A DNA stretch of 64,000 nt from Gallionella straubiae (GTDB lineage Bacteria > Pseudomonadota > Gammaproteobacteria > Burkholderiales > Gallionellaceae), in contig NZ_CP194331.1 of assembly GCF_051257895.1 (NCBI RefSeq), positions 2,170,001 through 2,234,000 on the forward strand. The letters run 5' to 3'. Shown here in pieces: positions 48,864-56,969 of the stretch. Under the pieces are notes generated by a model. That model was not told the origin of the DNA and did not search any database. It saw only the letters and a program-made list of their open reading frames with translations. The position numbers and the translations under genes are program-made. The first letter of the stretch is position 1, and each line of letters opens with the position of its first letter.

Positions 48864-49352
48864 ATGCCGAACGTATTTACCGTCGTCGGGCATTCCGGTT
48901 CCGGCAAGACCACGCTGGTCGAAAAGCTGCTGCATGAGCTGAGCGGCCGGGGGCTGCGCGTCGCGACCATCAAGCACGCGCATCACAAGGTGGTGCTGGA
49001 CACTCCCGGCAAGGACAGCTTCCGCTACAAACAGGCCGGCGCGGTGATGAGCATGCTGGTCACGTCCAACGAGCTGCAACTGGTCGCCGACGCGGTCGAC
49101 CGGCGCGAGCCGGAGCAACTGGCGGGGCGCTTCCTCGGCGAGGCCGACCTGGTGCTCGCGGAAGGCTTTTCCCACTGCGCCGGAGCGAAGATCGAGGTGC
49201 TGCGCCGCGAATGCGCCAAGCCGCCGCGCTGCACGATCGAGGACGGGCTGATCGCCATCGTCACCGACATGGACGAGGTCTATCCGCAGTTGCCGCATTT
49301 CGGGCTGGAGGACGTCGCCGCGATTGCGCAGTTCCTGCTCGACCGGAAATGA
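48864..49352 (+). CDS. mobB: Molybdopterin-guanine dinucleotide biosynthesis protein B
   Basis: The 162-residue GTPase assists MobA. It has an intact Walker A GHSGSGKTTL (9-18), TIKHAHHKVVLDTPGKDS, and VLAEGFSH. Its stop overlaps the mobA start (ATGA), so the two are translationally coupled. It is the functional counterpart of the degraded relative at 45143. Confidence 0.95.
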   Translation: MPNVFTVVGHSGSGKTTLVEKLLHELSGRGLRVATIKHAHHKVVLDTPGKDSFRYKQAGAVMSMLVTSNELQLVADAVDRREPEQLAGRFLGEADLVLAEGFSHCAGAKIEVLRRECAKPPRCTIEDGLIAIVTDMDEVYPQLPHFGLEDVAAIAQFLLDRK

Positions 49353-49933
49353 TTACGGACTGCACCGCGATTGTCATGGCGGGCGGCGACTCAAGCCGCA
49401 TGGGAACGGACAAGGCGAACGTGACGCTGGGCGGCAAGACACTGCTGCAGACGGTTACCGCAACCATGCAGCAGCTGTTCCCGCAGGTGATCGTCAGCGT
49501 GCGCCAGCCGCGCGCCGGGATCGACCTGCCGCAGGTCTGCGACGAAGTACCCGACGGCGGCCCGCTGGCCGGGCTGGCTGCCTCCCTCGGCAAGATCACC
49601 ACGCCGTGGGCGTTCATGGTGGCCTGCGACATGCCTTTCGTCGTGCCGGAAGTGGTCGAGTTGCTCGCAAAATACCGTTTGCAGCATCAGGCGGTCGTGC
49701 CCGTCGTGCATGGGCATCCGCAGCCGCTCGCGGCCTTCTATGCGGCCAGTTGCCTCGCGCCGCTGTGCGCGAGCCTCGCTGCGCAGCAAAAGGGTTTGCG
49801 CGGCGTGTTGCAACAGCTGGACGTGCGCTATGTGGACGAGGCAGAGATGCTCAAGGCCGATCCGCAGCTGCGCAGTTTTTTCGATCTGGACACGCCGCAG
49901 GATGTTGCGGCGGCAATGAATGGAGTGAGGTGA
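49349..49933 (+). CDS. mobA: Molybdenum cofactor guanylyltransferase
   Basis: MobA joins GMP to Mo-molybdopterin to form the MGD cofactor of DMSO-reductase-family enzymes. The 194-residue product has the nucleotidyltransferase motif VMAGGDSSRMGTDKA near residue 10, DGGPLAGLAA and ACDMPFV. Its ATG overlaps the mobB stop and its TGA overlaps the moeA ATG. Presence of mobA implies bis-MGD enzymes in this organism. Confidence 0.95.
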   Translation: MITDCTAIVMAGGDSSRMGTDKANVTLGGKTLLQTVTATMQQLFPQVIVSVRQPRAGIDLPQVCDEVPDGGPLAGLAASLGKITTPWAFMVACDMPFVVPEVVELLAKYRLQHQAVVPVVHGHPQPLAAFYAASCLAPLCASLAAQQKGLRGVLQQLDVRYVDEAEMLKADPQLRSFFDLDTPQDVAAAMNGVR

Positions 49934-51171
49934 TGGAACATTTGCAAGTAAGCGAGGCGCAGCGCGTTGTGCTTGATTCGGTCGCGGCGTCGGGCGCGGA
50001 GCAGGTGAAACTCGAACAATCGCTGGGCCGCGTGCTGGCCGAGGAAGTGCGCGCCAACCGCGACCAGCCGCCCTACGACATCTCGGCGATGGACGGCTAC
50101 GCGCTACGCAGCGCCGATATGGGCACTGTTCCCGCGACGCTGGAAATCATCGAAGACATCAAGGCCGGAGACATGCCGACCAAGACGCTGGCGCCCGGCC
50201 AGTGCGCGCGCATTATGACCGGCGCGCCGATGCCGCAGGGCGCCGATGCGGTGATCCGGGTCGAGGACACCGAGGCAAAACCGGACAGCCGCGTGCAGAT
50301 CAATCTGTCGGTCAAGCCGGGCAACGACATCCGCCGCCTCGGCGAAAATATGCGCAACGGTGAGGTGGTGCTGACGCCTGGCACCGAAATTACACCCGGC
50401 GTGATCGGCGTGCTGGCGACGGTGAAGCGTGCGCAGGTGCAGGTATACCGGCGGCCGCGCGTGGCAATCCTGTCCACCGGCAACGAGCTGGAAGGCCTCG
50501 ACGAGCCCGTCGATCCGAACAAGATTCCCAATTCCAACAGCTATGCGCTGATGGGTCAGGTGCAGGCGCTGGGCATCGAGCCAGTGCTGCTCGGCATCGC
50601 GCGCGACGATCCCGACGAACTGGCGCGCTACCTGAAGCGTGGGCTGGAATATGACGTGCTGCTGGTTTCCGGCGGCACCTCGGTCGGCGTGCACGACTAC
50701 GTCCGCCCGACCATCGAGGCGCTGGGTGCGAAGATGCTGTTCTGGCGCGTGGCGATGAAGCCGGGGCATCCGGTCGCGTTCGGCAAGGTCGGTGAGAAAA
50801 TAATTTTTGGTTTACCGGGAAATCCCGTTTCGAGCATGGTCTGCTTCGAGCAATTCGTCGTGCCGGCGCTACGCCGCATGATGGGGCACGCACGCACCCA
50901 CCGCCGCACCGTCTCAGCGCGTCTCACGCACAACGTGAAGCACCAGCCCGGGCGCACCGAGTTCATCCGCGTGATGCTCGCGCAGGAAGAGGGCGGCTAC
51001 GCGGCCACCTCCACCGGTGCGCAGGGTAGTGGCATGCTGCTGTCCATGGCGCGGGCGGACGGCCTGGCAGTTTTGCCGGCGGAGTGCAACGGTTTTGCGG
51101 CGGGCAGCATGGTGGCGGTGCAGTTGCTCGACGGCACGGCTTTCCAGGATGGCATGTGCTTCAAGGAGTAA
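49933..51171 (+). CDS. moeA: Molybdopterin molybdenumtransferase
   Basis: MoeA inserts molybdate into adenylated molybdopterin. The 412-residue protein has QPPYDISAMDGYAL near residue 42, MTGAPMPQGADAVI, STGNELEG and SGGTSVGVHDYV, and GLPGNPVSSMVCFEQFV. The ATG overlaps the mobA stop. A palindromic repeat separates it from mog. Confidence 0.97.
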   Translation: MEHLQVSEAQRVVLDSVAASGAEQVKLEQSLGRVLAEEVRANRDQPPYDISAMDGYALRSADMGTVPATLEIIEDIKAGDMPTKTLAPGQCARIMTGAPMPQGADAVIRVEDTEAKPDSRVQINLSVKPGNDIRRLGENMRNGEVVLTPGTEITPGVIGVLATVKRAQVQVYRRPRVAILSTGNELEGLDEPVDPNKIPNSNSYALMGQVQALGIEPVLLGIARDDPDELARYLKRGLEYDVLLVSGGTSVGVHDYVRPTIEALGAKMLFWRVAMKPGHPVAFGKVGEKIIFGLPGNPVSSMVCFEQFVVPALRRMMGHARTHRRTVSARLTHNVKHQPGRTEFIRVMLAQEEGGYAATSTGAQGSGMLLSMARADGLAVLPAECNGFAAGSMVAVQLLDGTAFQDGMCFKE

Positions 51172-51189
51172 GTAATGAATCCGGAAAAG

Positions 51190-51295
51190 ACTATTCGCCA
51201 CGAAGAGCACGAAGCACACGAAGAGTTTTCAATAGGTTGCAGCCGGCAATCGTTTGGTTTTTCTTCGTGTTCTTCGTGTGCTTCGTGGTAAAGGG
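51190..51295. repeat. CACGAAG/CTTCGTG palindromic repeat, copy 2
   Basis: GCCACGAAGAGCACGAAGCA and the mirrored CTTCGTGTTCTTCGTGTGCT enclose a spacer of about 40 bases, between moeA and mog. It is the same family as at 39378 and 56826. Confidence 0.85.
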
Positions 51296-51301
51296 GGTTA
51301 A

Positions 51302-51844
51302 ATGAGCATTGCACGCATCGGTATTCTGACCATTTCCGACCGCGCGAGCCGCGGCGAATACGAGGACAAGGGCGGTCCGGCGATACATGCCTGGTTTACG
51401 CGCGTGCTGACCTCGCCGTGGGAACAGGTGGTGCGGGTGATTCCCGACGAACAGCCGCTGATCGAGGCGACGCTGATCGAGCTGAGTGACCGGGAGAACT
51501 GCTCCCTGATCGTTACCACCGGCGGCACCGGCCCGGCGCTGCGCGATGTCACGCCGGAAGCCACCGAGGCGGTGTGCGAGAAGATGATGCCGGGCTTCGG
51601 CGAGCTGATGCGCGCCGCATCCCTGAAGTTCGTGCCCACCGCTATTCTCTCGCGCCAGACCGCCGGTATCCGCGGCAAGAGCCTGATCGTCAACCTGCCC
51701 GGCAAGCCTTCCGCGATCGACGACTGCCTGAACGCGGTGTTCCCCGCGATCCCGTACTGCATCGACCTGATCGAGGGTGCGTACCTGGAATCCGATCCGG
51801 AGCAATGCAAGGCGTTTCGTCCGGCGCACGCCAAACGTATGTAA
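51302..51844 (+). CDS. mog: Molybdopterin adenylyltransferase
   Basis: The 180-residue MogA-type protein adenylates molybdopterin before metal insertion by MoeA. Motifs are ILTISDRASRGEYEDKGGP and VTTGGTGPALRDVTPEAT. It follows moeA after a dispersed repeat. The length and the N-terminus fit MogA rather than MoaB. Confidence 0.93.
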   Translation: MSIARIGILTISDRASRGEYEDKGGPAIHAWFTRVLTSPWEQVVRVIPDEQPLIEATLIELSDRENCSLIVTTGGTGPALRDVTPEATEAVCEKMMPGFGELMRAASLKFVPTAILSRQTAGIRGKSLIVNLPGKPSAIDDCLNAVFPAIPYCIDLIEGAYLESDPEQCKAFRPAHAKRM

Positions 51845-52070
51845 CTTCACTTGAAAAATTGGGAGGGGACCGCAAAAAAGCGAGATTCCTAATGCCCGGC
51901 GGGCATGTCACGATAGTCTGACGGTTGTTCATTCTGGTGTTCCCTTTTCAACTATGCTCTGATTTCCACAACCTTGCAGGTCTCGCTTGCCCGGGTGGCA
52001 TGGCAAGAGGCGGTTCCCCCATTTATTCTGGCATGGTAGGATTCTTAGTCGTGTTTCAGGCTCGGATTTG

Positions 52071-52149
52071 CGTTATATACCACCTACCCTAACGAACTAG
52101 TTCTTTTTTTGGTTGTTTCGCCATGCGTTATATCGTATCGTGTATCACG
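52071..52149. promoter_or_regulatory. Two degenerate ModE-like sites
   Basis: Each site begins with CGTTATAT (52071 and 52126). Eight bases on, the second arm is CCCTAACG at 52087-52094 and GTATCACG at 52142-52149, compared with an ideal ATATAACG. They match at five and six of eight positions. They are weaker relatives of the perfect site at 52307. Confidence 0.45.
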
Positions 52150-52229
52150 CTATCAGGGAGGAAACAATTGTGCGAAAAGTTAATTTAACAGTTTAACAAA
52201 CAAAAGCTGCCTTGCTTGCAGGCTGGAAT

Positions 52230-52272
52230 TTCAAGCGTCATTGCCGCATTTCGAATGCGGTGGGGGCTTGAA
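52230..52272 (+). other. Nested hairpin in the porin leader
   Basis: TTCAAGC (52230-52236) pairs with GCTTGAA (52266-52272), and inside it CCGCAT pairs with ATGCGG around the loop TTCGA. The two-tier stem lies between ModE-like sites. It could be an RNA element of the leader; no known riboswitch class was recognised. Confidence 0.5.
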
Positions 52273-52306
52273 GGCGTTGTCGTTTACCGCCTCTTTTTTT
52301 GAATGC

Positions 52307-52330
52307 CGTTATATGCAGCAAGATATAACG
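52307..52330. promoter_or_regulatory. ModE operator palindrome
   Basis: CGTTATAT, eight bases, then ATATAACG is a perfect inverted repeat. It matches the known ModE-box pattern of CGnTATATA-type arms around a 6-8 base spacer. It lies 110 bases upstream of the porin start, and modE is encoded 2.1 kb downstream. Confidence 0.78.
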
Positions 52331-52439
52331 TGCATGGGTGGTAATACGACAAGCAACCAGCTCATCCCGAAAAGCGGGAAAGAGGGAATAAGGAAGAAGT
52401 GACTCAGAAGCACACCAACTAATCAAAAGGAGTTTATTC

Positions 52440-53555
52440 ATGCAAAAAAGAATCATCGCCACTGCCATCCTGGCTGCCGTTTCTGCGCCGGCTCTTGCCG
52501 ATACCGGCAATGTCACCGTCTATGGCGTGTTGCATGCGGATGTCGAGTCCGTGAAAAATAACAAGGCCACCCTTGCAACCAACGCGGCCAGCCTGAACCG
52601 TGTGAGTTCCAACGCGACTCGCCTGGGGTTCAAGGGCAAGGAATATCTGGGTGACGATCTCACCGCAATCTGGCAACTGGAGGCGGAGTTCGACCTGACC
52701 AACAGCAACGGCGCGCCATTTGCGAAAACGCGTAACAGCAACGTGGGGCTGCAAGGCAATTTCGGCACCGCGTTTTTCGGCAACTGGGACACGCCCTACA
52801 AGGAGGCGCGCAGCCGGGTCGAGTTGTTCGGCAACACCCACATCGCCTCGGCGATCAACGTCATGGGACGTGCCGGGCTTAACACCAACAGCGTCACCGC
52901 TGCTTCGAGCACCGTTAACTTCAATACCCGGCAGAAAAACGTGCTCCAGTACTGGACGCCGGATTTCAACGGTTTCCAGGCCAGGCTGGCTTACGCGCCG
53001 GACAATGCCAAGAAAGGGACTCTCGCTGCGGGCGGCGACAAATCTATCTGGTCGTTTTCGGCTGCCTACGACAAGGATGCGTTCTATGCCGCCTACGCCT
53101 ACGAGGCCCACAAGGATACGCTATCTACGGCAACCAGCCTGACCGACACGGCGAGCCGACTGGTCGGCACATACAAGATCGGGAACGGACTGATCGGCCT
53201 GACCTGCGAACGCCTGTCCGTGGCGACGCTGACAACCAGCACCGCCACATCCTCGCGCAACGGCTGGGAACTGACCGGAAAATACAAGTTCGGCGCAAGC
53301 AACATCGGCGCGTTTTACGCACGCGCAGGCGATCTGGGCGGCGTGGCTAATACCGGCGCGAACCAATACTCCCTGCGCTATGGCTACAACCTCTCGAAGC
53401 GCACCGAACTGTATGGCTTCTACACCCGCTTGAATAACGACGCGGCGGCCAGTTACAACTTCCATGCCGGCAACACCATAACCAGCACGGCGGGTGCGGC
53501 GGGTCTCGGTGCGACGCTCTCGGGGGGCGGGCTGGGGCTTCTGCATTCCTTCTAG
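52440..53555 (+). CDS. Gram-negative trimeric porin, probably molybdate-linked
   Basis: The 371-residue protein has a signal peptide (MQKRIIATAILAAVSAPALA), then GNVTVYGVLHADVESV and repeated beta strands typical of betaproteobacterial porins, ending in the aromatic terminal residue F. It should form an outer-membrane diffusion channel. It lies within the molybdenum island, behind a ModE-like operator, so I infer a role in oxyanion (molybdate) entry; its selectivity cannot be read from sequence. Confidence 0.88.
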   Translation: MQKRIIATAILAAVSAPALADTGNVTVYGVLHADVESVKNNKATLATNAASLNRVSSNATRLGFKGKEYLGDDLTAIWQLEAEFDLTNSNGAPFAKTRNSNVGLQGNFGTAFFGNWDTPYKEARSRVELFGNTHIASAINVMGRAGLNTNSVTAASSTVNFNTRQKNVLQYWTPDFNGFQARLAYAPDNAKKGTLAAGGDKSIWSFSAAYDKDAFYAAYAYEAHKDTLSTATSLTDTASRLVGTYKIGNGLIGLTCERLSVATLTTSTATSSRNGWELTGKYKFGASNIGAFYARAGDLGGVANTGANQYSLRYGYNLSKRTELYGFYTRLNNDAAASYNFHAGNTITSTAGAAGLGATLSGGGLGLLHSF

Positions 53556-53747
53556 CCAGGAGCGCATCACAGCAATACAAGTAATACGCATAAATATAAC
53601 GCCACAGGGGAAGGGAAAGTCATGATTCATGCTGTTCGTAACTGTCTATTTATCGCTGCTATCCGCACCAACCCGCGCCACGTAAATTGGTTACAGGCGA
53701 TTGAGGTGCGGAAGATCTCCGACTGAGGCAAGGCGAGCGCCGGAACC

Positions 53748-54380
53748 ATGATTGGGTCATCGCATTGTGCCAGCAGCGCGGGGGAGTTCATGCCGCCAAT
53801 AGCCGCATACCCTCCGACGCAGCCGGTCTTGGATGACAGTCATGAGATTGCAGCATCTGTAATCACAAATGTCATGTGCACCGCAGACAATGGCGACTTG
53901 CCGCTGTTCGCAGCCACACTTGGCATACCTTCCAAAGAATTCGCCATGCTCCTTGACGGGCAATCGCAGCCCCTATTTCAGTTCAATTCGCTGCACGCCA
54001 AGTTGCTGGCCGACTGGCTGCCCGGACTGTTTCTGCCGCTGGTCGAGCTGCTTTGGGATTACCAATGCCGCCAAGACCGGCTTGGCTGGCTGGTTTCCCA
54101 TGCTGTTGCCTGCGCCTGTTTCGGGCACCGGCATCTTTGGCAGGACTTGGGGCTGAATGAAAGGGAAGATGTTACGCGCCTGCTCCTCCGGCATTGCCCC
54201 GGGCTTGCCGCCCGCAATACGCAAAACATGAAGTGGAAACACTTCCTGTTCAGTGAGCTGGGCAAGCGCCTTGGGCAATCCGATCTCGAGCCTCCGGGGT
54301 GCGGCGGATGCGATCAGGTGCGTGCCTGTTTCCCGGGCAGAAAAGAATCGGGAATTGCCTTCATGCGGAGGGTGAGATAA
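53748..54380 (+). CDS. nifQ: NifQ-like protein
   Basis: The 210-residue protein fits NifQ, the molybdenum donor for the nitrogenase FeMo cofactor. MKWKHFLFSELGKRLG and the C-terminal cysteine region match. NifQ normally carries Cx4CxxCx5C; here the last three cysteines are present (C185, C188, C194) but the first position is L180. An ATG at 53790 (MPPIAAYPPTQP) is an alternative start. It lies between the porin and modE on the same strand. Confidence 0.78.
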   Translation: MIGSSHCASSAGEFMPPIAAYPPTQPVLDDSHEIAASVITNVMCTADNGDLPLFAATLGIPSKEFAMLLDGQSQPLFQFNSLHAKLLADWLPGLFLPLVELLWDYQCRQDRLGWLVSHAVACACFGHRHLWQDLGLNEREDVTRLLLRHCPGLAARNTQNMKWKHFLFSELGKRLGQSDLEPPGCGGCDQVRACFPGRKESGIAFMRRVR

Positions 54381-54416
54381 TGCCGCTCTTGTTTTTCGGG
54401 GTGAAGGAGGCAAACG

Positions 54417-55226
54417 ATGGCTCGCGGGCGCGGAATAGAACTGAAAGGGTCGCTGTGGATGACCGTCGGAGACAAGAGCTTCGGCGGTCCGGGGCGCATC
54501 GAATTGCTGTCCAGGATAGCCGAACATGGGTCGATCACCCAGGCGGCGAAGTCGATGAAGATGAGCTACAAGGCGGCGTGGGATGCCATCGACCAGATGA
54601 ACAATCTTGCGGGCGAACCGCTGGTGGAGCGGACAACGGGCGGCAAGGGCGGAGGCTCGACCCACCTCACGCCGCGCGGCAGGCAGCTCGTGGAAAATTT
54701 TTGCCTGATCGAGCAAGAGCACCGCCGTTTCATCGACCAGCTCAGCCACCAGTCGGAAAAAATTGCCGACGATTTCTTACTTATCAGGAGAATGGGCATG
54801 AAAACCAGCGCGCGCAACCAGTTTGTCGGCAAGGTCGCCAGCATTAAACGTGGGGCGGTCAACGATGAGATCGAAGTCGACATCGTGGGCGGCCAGAAAA
54901 TCGTCGCCACTGTCACACATGAGAGCACCGGCAACCTCGGGCTCAAGATCGGGGCGGAAGTTTTCGCCCTGGTCAAGGCATCGTCCGTCATCGTCATGAC
55001 CGACACCGGGGGCGCAAAAATCTCGGCACGTAATCGCCTCGCTGGCACGATTTCCCGCCTGCAGCCGGGCGCGGTGAATGCGGAGATCGTGATCGACCTT
55101 CCCGGAGGGGGCGCCATCGCCTCGATCATCACCAACGAAAGCGCGGCCAGCCTCGGGCTGACGGTCGGAGGAAAAGCGAGCGCGATCTTCAAGGCGTCCA
55201 GCGTGATCATCGGCGTAGCGGACTGA
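54417..55226 (+). CDS. modE: Molybdate-responsive transcriptional regulator
   Basis: The 269-residue protein has an N-terminal LysR-like winged helix (RIELLSRIAEHGSITQAAKS, about 27-60) and two TOBE/Mop domains (about 130-195 and 200-268) that bind molybdate, each starting like SARNQFVGKV. Molybdate-loaded ModE usually represses mod genes. It lies directly upstream of modA and 0.9 kb downstream of the porin. Confidence 0.95.
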   Translation: MARGRGIELKGSLWMTVGDKSFGGPGRIELLSRIAEHGSITQAAKSMKMSYKAAWDAIDQMNNLAGEPLVERTTGGKGGGSTHLTPRGRQLVENFCLIEQEHRRFIDQLSHQSEKIADDFLLIRRMGMKTSARNQFVGKVASIKRGAVNDEIEVDIVGGQKIVATVTHESTGNLGLKIGAEVFALVKASSVIVMTDTGGAKISARNRLAGTISRLQPGAVNAEIVIDLPGGGAIASIITNESAASLGLTVGGKASAIFKASSVIIGVAD

Positions 55227-55246
55227 TCTATTTGAAAGGAAACCCA

Positions 55247-56044
55247 ATGCATCGCATTATTTGTGGCGCAAGAGTGCCTCTATTCACCGTATTTCTCAAT
55301 CTGGCAACTTGCCTGCTGGCAGCCTGCTCGTTGCTGCTGTCCTTTTCCGCGCGCGCGGAGGAGGTGAGCGTCGCCGTGGCCGCCAACTTCACCGCACCCA
55401 TGAACGCCATCGCCGCAGAATTCGCCAGGGACACCGGGCACAAAGCCAGCCTGTCATCCGGCTCCACCGGAAAGTTTTACGCCCAGATCAAAAATGGCGC
55501 GCCTTTCCATGTATTCCTCTCGGCGGATTCGGATACTCCCGCCAAGCTGGAGGCCGAGGGGCTGGCCGTACCCGGCTCGCATTTCACCTATGCCATAGGC
55601 AGCTTGGCGCTATGGTCGGCCAAGCCTGGCTTTGTGGATGCCAAGGGTGAGGTGCTGCGGCATGGCCAGTTCAACAAGCTCGCCATCGCCAGCCCCAGGC
55701 TCGCTCCCTATGGCAAGGCGGCAGAGGAGGTGCTGACCGGCATGGGGCTCTGGGAGTCCGTTTCGCCCAGGCTGGTGCAGGGCGAAAACATTGCACAGAC
55801 CTACCAGTTTGCCGCAAGCGGCAACGCCGATCTCGGGTTTGTGGCGCTGTCACAGATCATGGTGGACGGCAAGATTACCGGCGGTTCAGCCTGGATCGTG
55901 CCCGGCCACCTGCACGCGCCCATCCGCCAGAACGCGGCTCTCCTGTTGACTGGCAAGGGTAATCCCGCCGCCGAAAAACTGATGAAATATTTGCAGAGCG
56001 ACAAGGCCAGGGCCATCATCAAATCCTACGGCTATGAGTTCTGA
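55247..56044 (+). CDS. modA: Molybdate-binding periplasmic protein
   Basis: The 265-residue solute-binding protein has a long signal peptide (to about residue 37, SFSARAEE) and the ligand region VAVAANFTAPMNAIAAEF, followed by SLSSGSTGKFYAQI. It captures molybdate in the periplasm for ModBC. AAGGA six bases upstream supports the ATG at 55247. It follows modE. Confidence 0.95.
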   Translation: MHRIICGARVPLFTVFLNLATCLLAACSLLLSFSARAEEVSVAVAANFTAPMNAIAAEFARDTGHKASLSSGSTGKFYAQIKNGAPFHVFLSADSDTPAKLEAEGLAVPGSHFTYAIGSLALWSAKPGFVDAKGEVLRHGQFNKLAIASPRLAPYGKAAEEVLTGMGLWESVSPRLVQGENIAQTYQFAASGNADLGFVALSQIMVDGKITGGSAWIVPGHLHAPIRQNAALLLTGKGNPAAEKLMKYLQSDKARAIIKSYGYEF

Positions 56045-56137
56045 TCTTATTTGCTGCGCGCTTCATCATGAGCAGCAAGGCGCGCGCGATTACTGATTGC
56101 TATGGCTTAGTTTCGCCGGGTGAAGCAAAATAGCGCG

Positions 56138-56821
56138 ATGGAATCCGCTTTCTCCTCCGCCGACCTTTCCGCGATCTGGCTCACTCTCAAACTGGCCTCG
56201 GTTACGACCCTCATCCTGTTGCTGCTCGGCACGCCGGTTGCGTGGTGGCTGGCGCGCACCCGTTCCTTCTGGAAGGGTCCGGTCGGCGCGGTGGTGGCGC
56301 TGCCCATCGTGCTGCCGCCGACGGTGATCGGTTTCTATCTGCTGGTGGCGATGGGGCCGTCCGGGCCGCTTGGCGCGTTCACGCAGGCGCTGGGGATCGG
56401 CCTGTTGCCCTTCACCTTCGCCGGGCTGGTGGTCGCCTCGGTGTTCTATTCCATGCCGTTCGTGGTGCAGCCGCTGCAGAACGCCTTCGAGGCCATTCCC
56501 GAACGCGCGCTGGAAGCCGCCGCGACGCTGCGCGCATCGACCCTGGATGCTTTCTTCAGCGTGGCGCTGCCGCTCGCGAAACCTGGCTTCCTCACTGCGA
56601 CGGTGCTCGGCTTCGCGCACACCGTCGGCGAATTCGGCGTGATCCTGATGATCGGCGGCAACATCCCGGACAAGACGCGCGTGGTGTCGGTGCAGATATA
56701 CGACCATGTCGAGGCGATGGAATATGCCTCGGCGCACTGGCTGTCGGCGGGGATGGTGGTGTTCGCTTTCGTGGTGCTGCTGGCGCTGTATACGCTCAAC
56801 CCGACGGGGCGGCGCAGATGA
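56138..56821 (+). CDS. modB: Molybdate ABC transporter permease
   Basis: The 227-residue inner-membrane protein has about five membrane segments and the ABC permease EAA motif region (EAAATLRASTLDAFFSVALP). VLPPTVIGFYLLVAMG and GFAHTVGEFGVILMIGGN match ModB. I prefer the ATG at 56138; a GTG at 56120 would add six residues. A dispersed repeat separates it from modC. Confidence 0.95.
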   Translation: MESAFSSADLSAIWLTLKLASVTTLILLLLGTPVAWWLARTRSFWKGPVGAVVALPIVLPPTVIGFYLLVAMGPSGPLGAFTQALGIGLLPFTFAGLVVASVFYSMPFVVQPLQNAFEAIPERALEAAATLRASTLDAFFSVALPLAKPGFLTATVLGFAHTVGEFGVILMIGGNIPDKTRVVSVQIYDHVEAMEYASAHWLSAGMVVFAFVVLLALYTLNPTGRRR

Positions 56822-56825
56822 CTAT

Positions 56826-56955
56826 CAAAAAAACATTTCACCACGAAGAACACGAAGGTTTGTTATGCCGTTGCATGATATTGAGCGACGACCTGAAAAG
56901 TGAATCTTTCCGGAAAAATAGTTTCAGGATTTTCTTCGTGCCCTTCGTGGTTGGC
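56826..56955. repeat. CACGAAG/CTTCGTG repeat, copy 3, between modB and modC
   Basis: CACCACGAAGAACACGAAGG is mirrored by TTCTTCGTGCCCTTCGTGGT, enclosing about 80 bases. The insertion separates two genes that are normally adjacent. Confidence 0.85.
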
Positions 56956-56969
56956 TTGGGATTTTCAGG

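Larger units (their letters stand above)
51845..52439 (+). promoter_or_regulatory. Long leader region of the porin with ModE-like sites
   Basis: This 595-base stretch has no visible gene. It holds a small palindrome (ATGCCC-GGC-GGGCAT near 51893), two degenerate ModE-like sites (52071-52094 and 52126-52149), a nested hairpin (52230-52272) and one near-ideal ModE site (52307-52330). It ends at AAAGGAG before the porin ATG. Its size and content suggest complex control of the porin. Confidence 0.6.

Noticed and set aside
53594..53601. ATATAACG half site upstream of nifQ
   Set aside because: The second arm is missing (about three of eight matches), so it is not counted as a ModE site.
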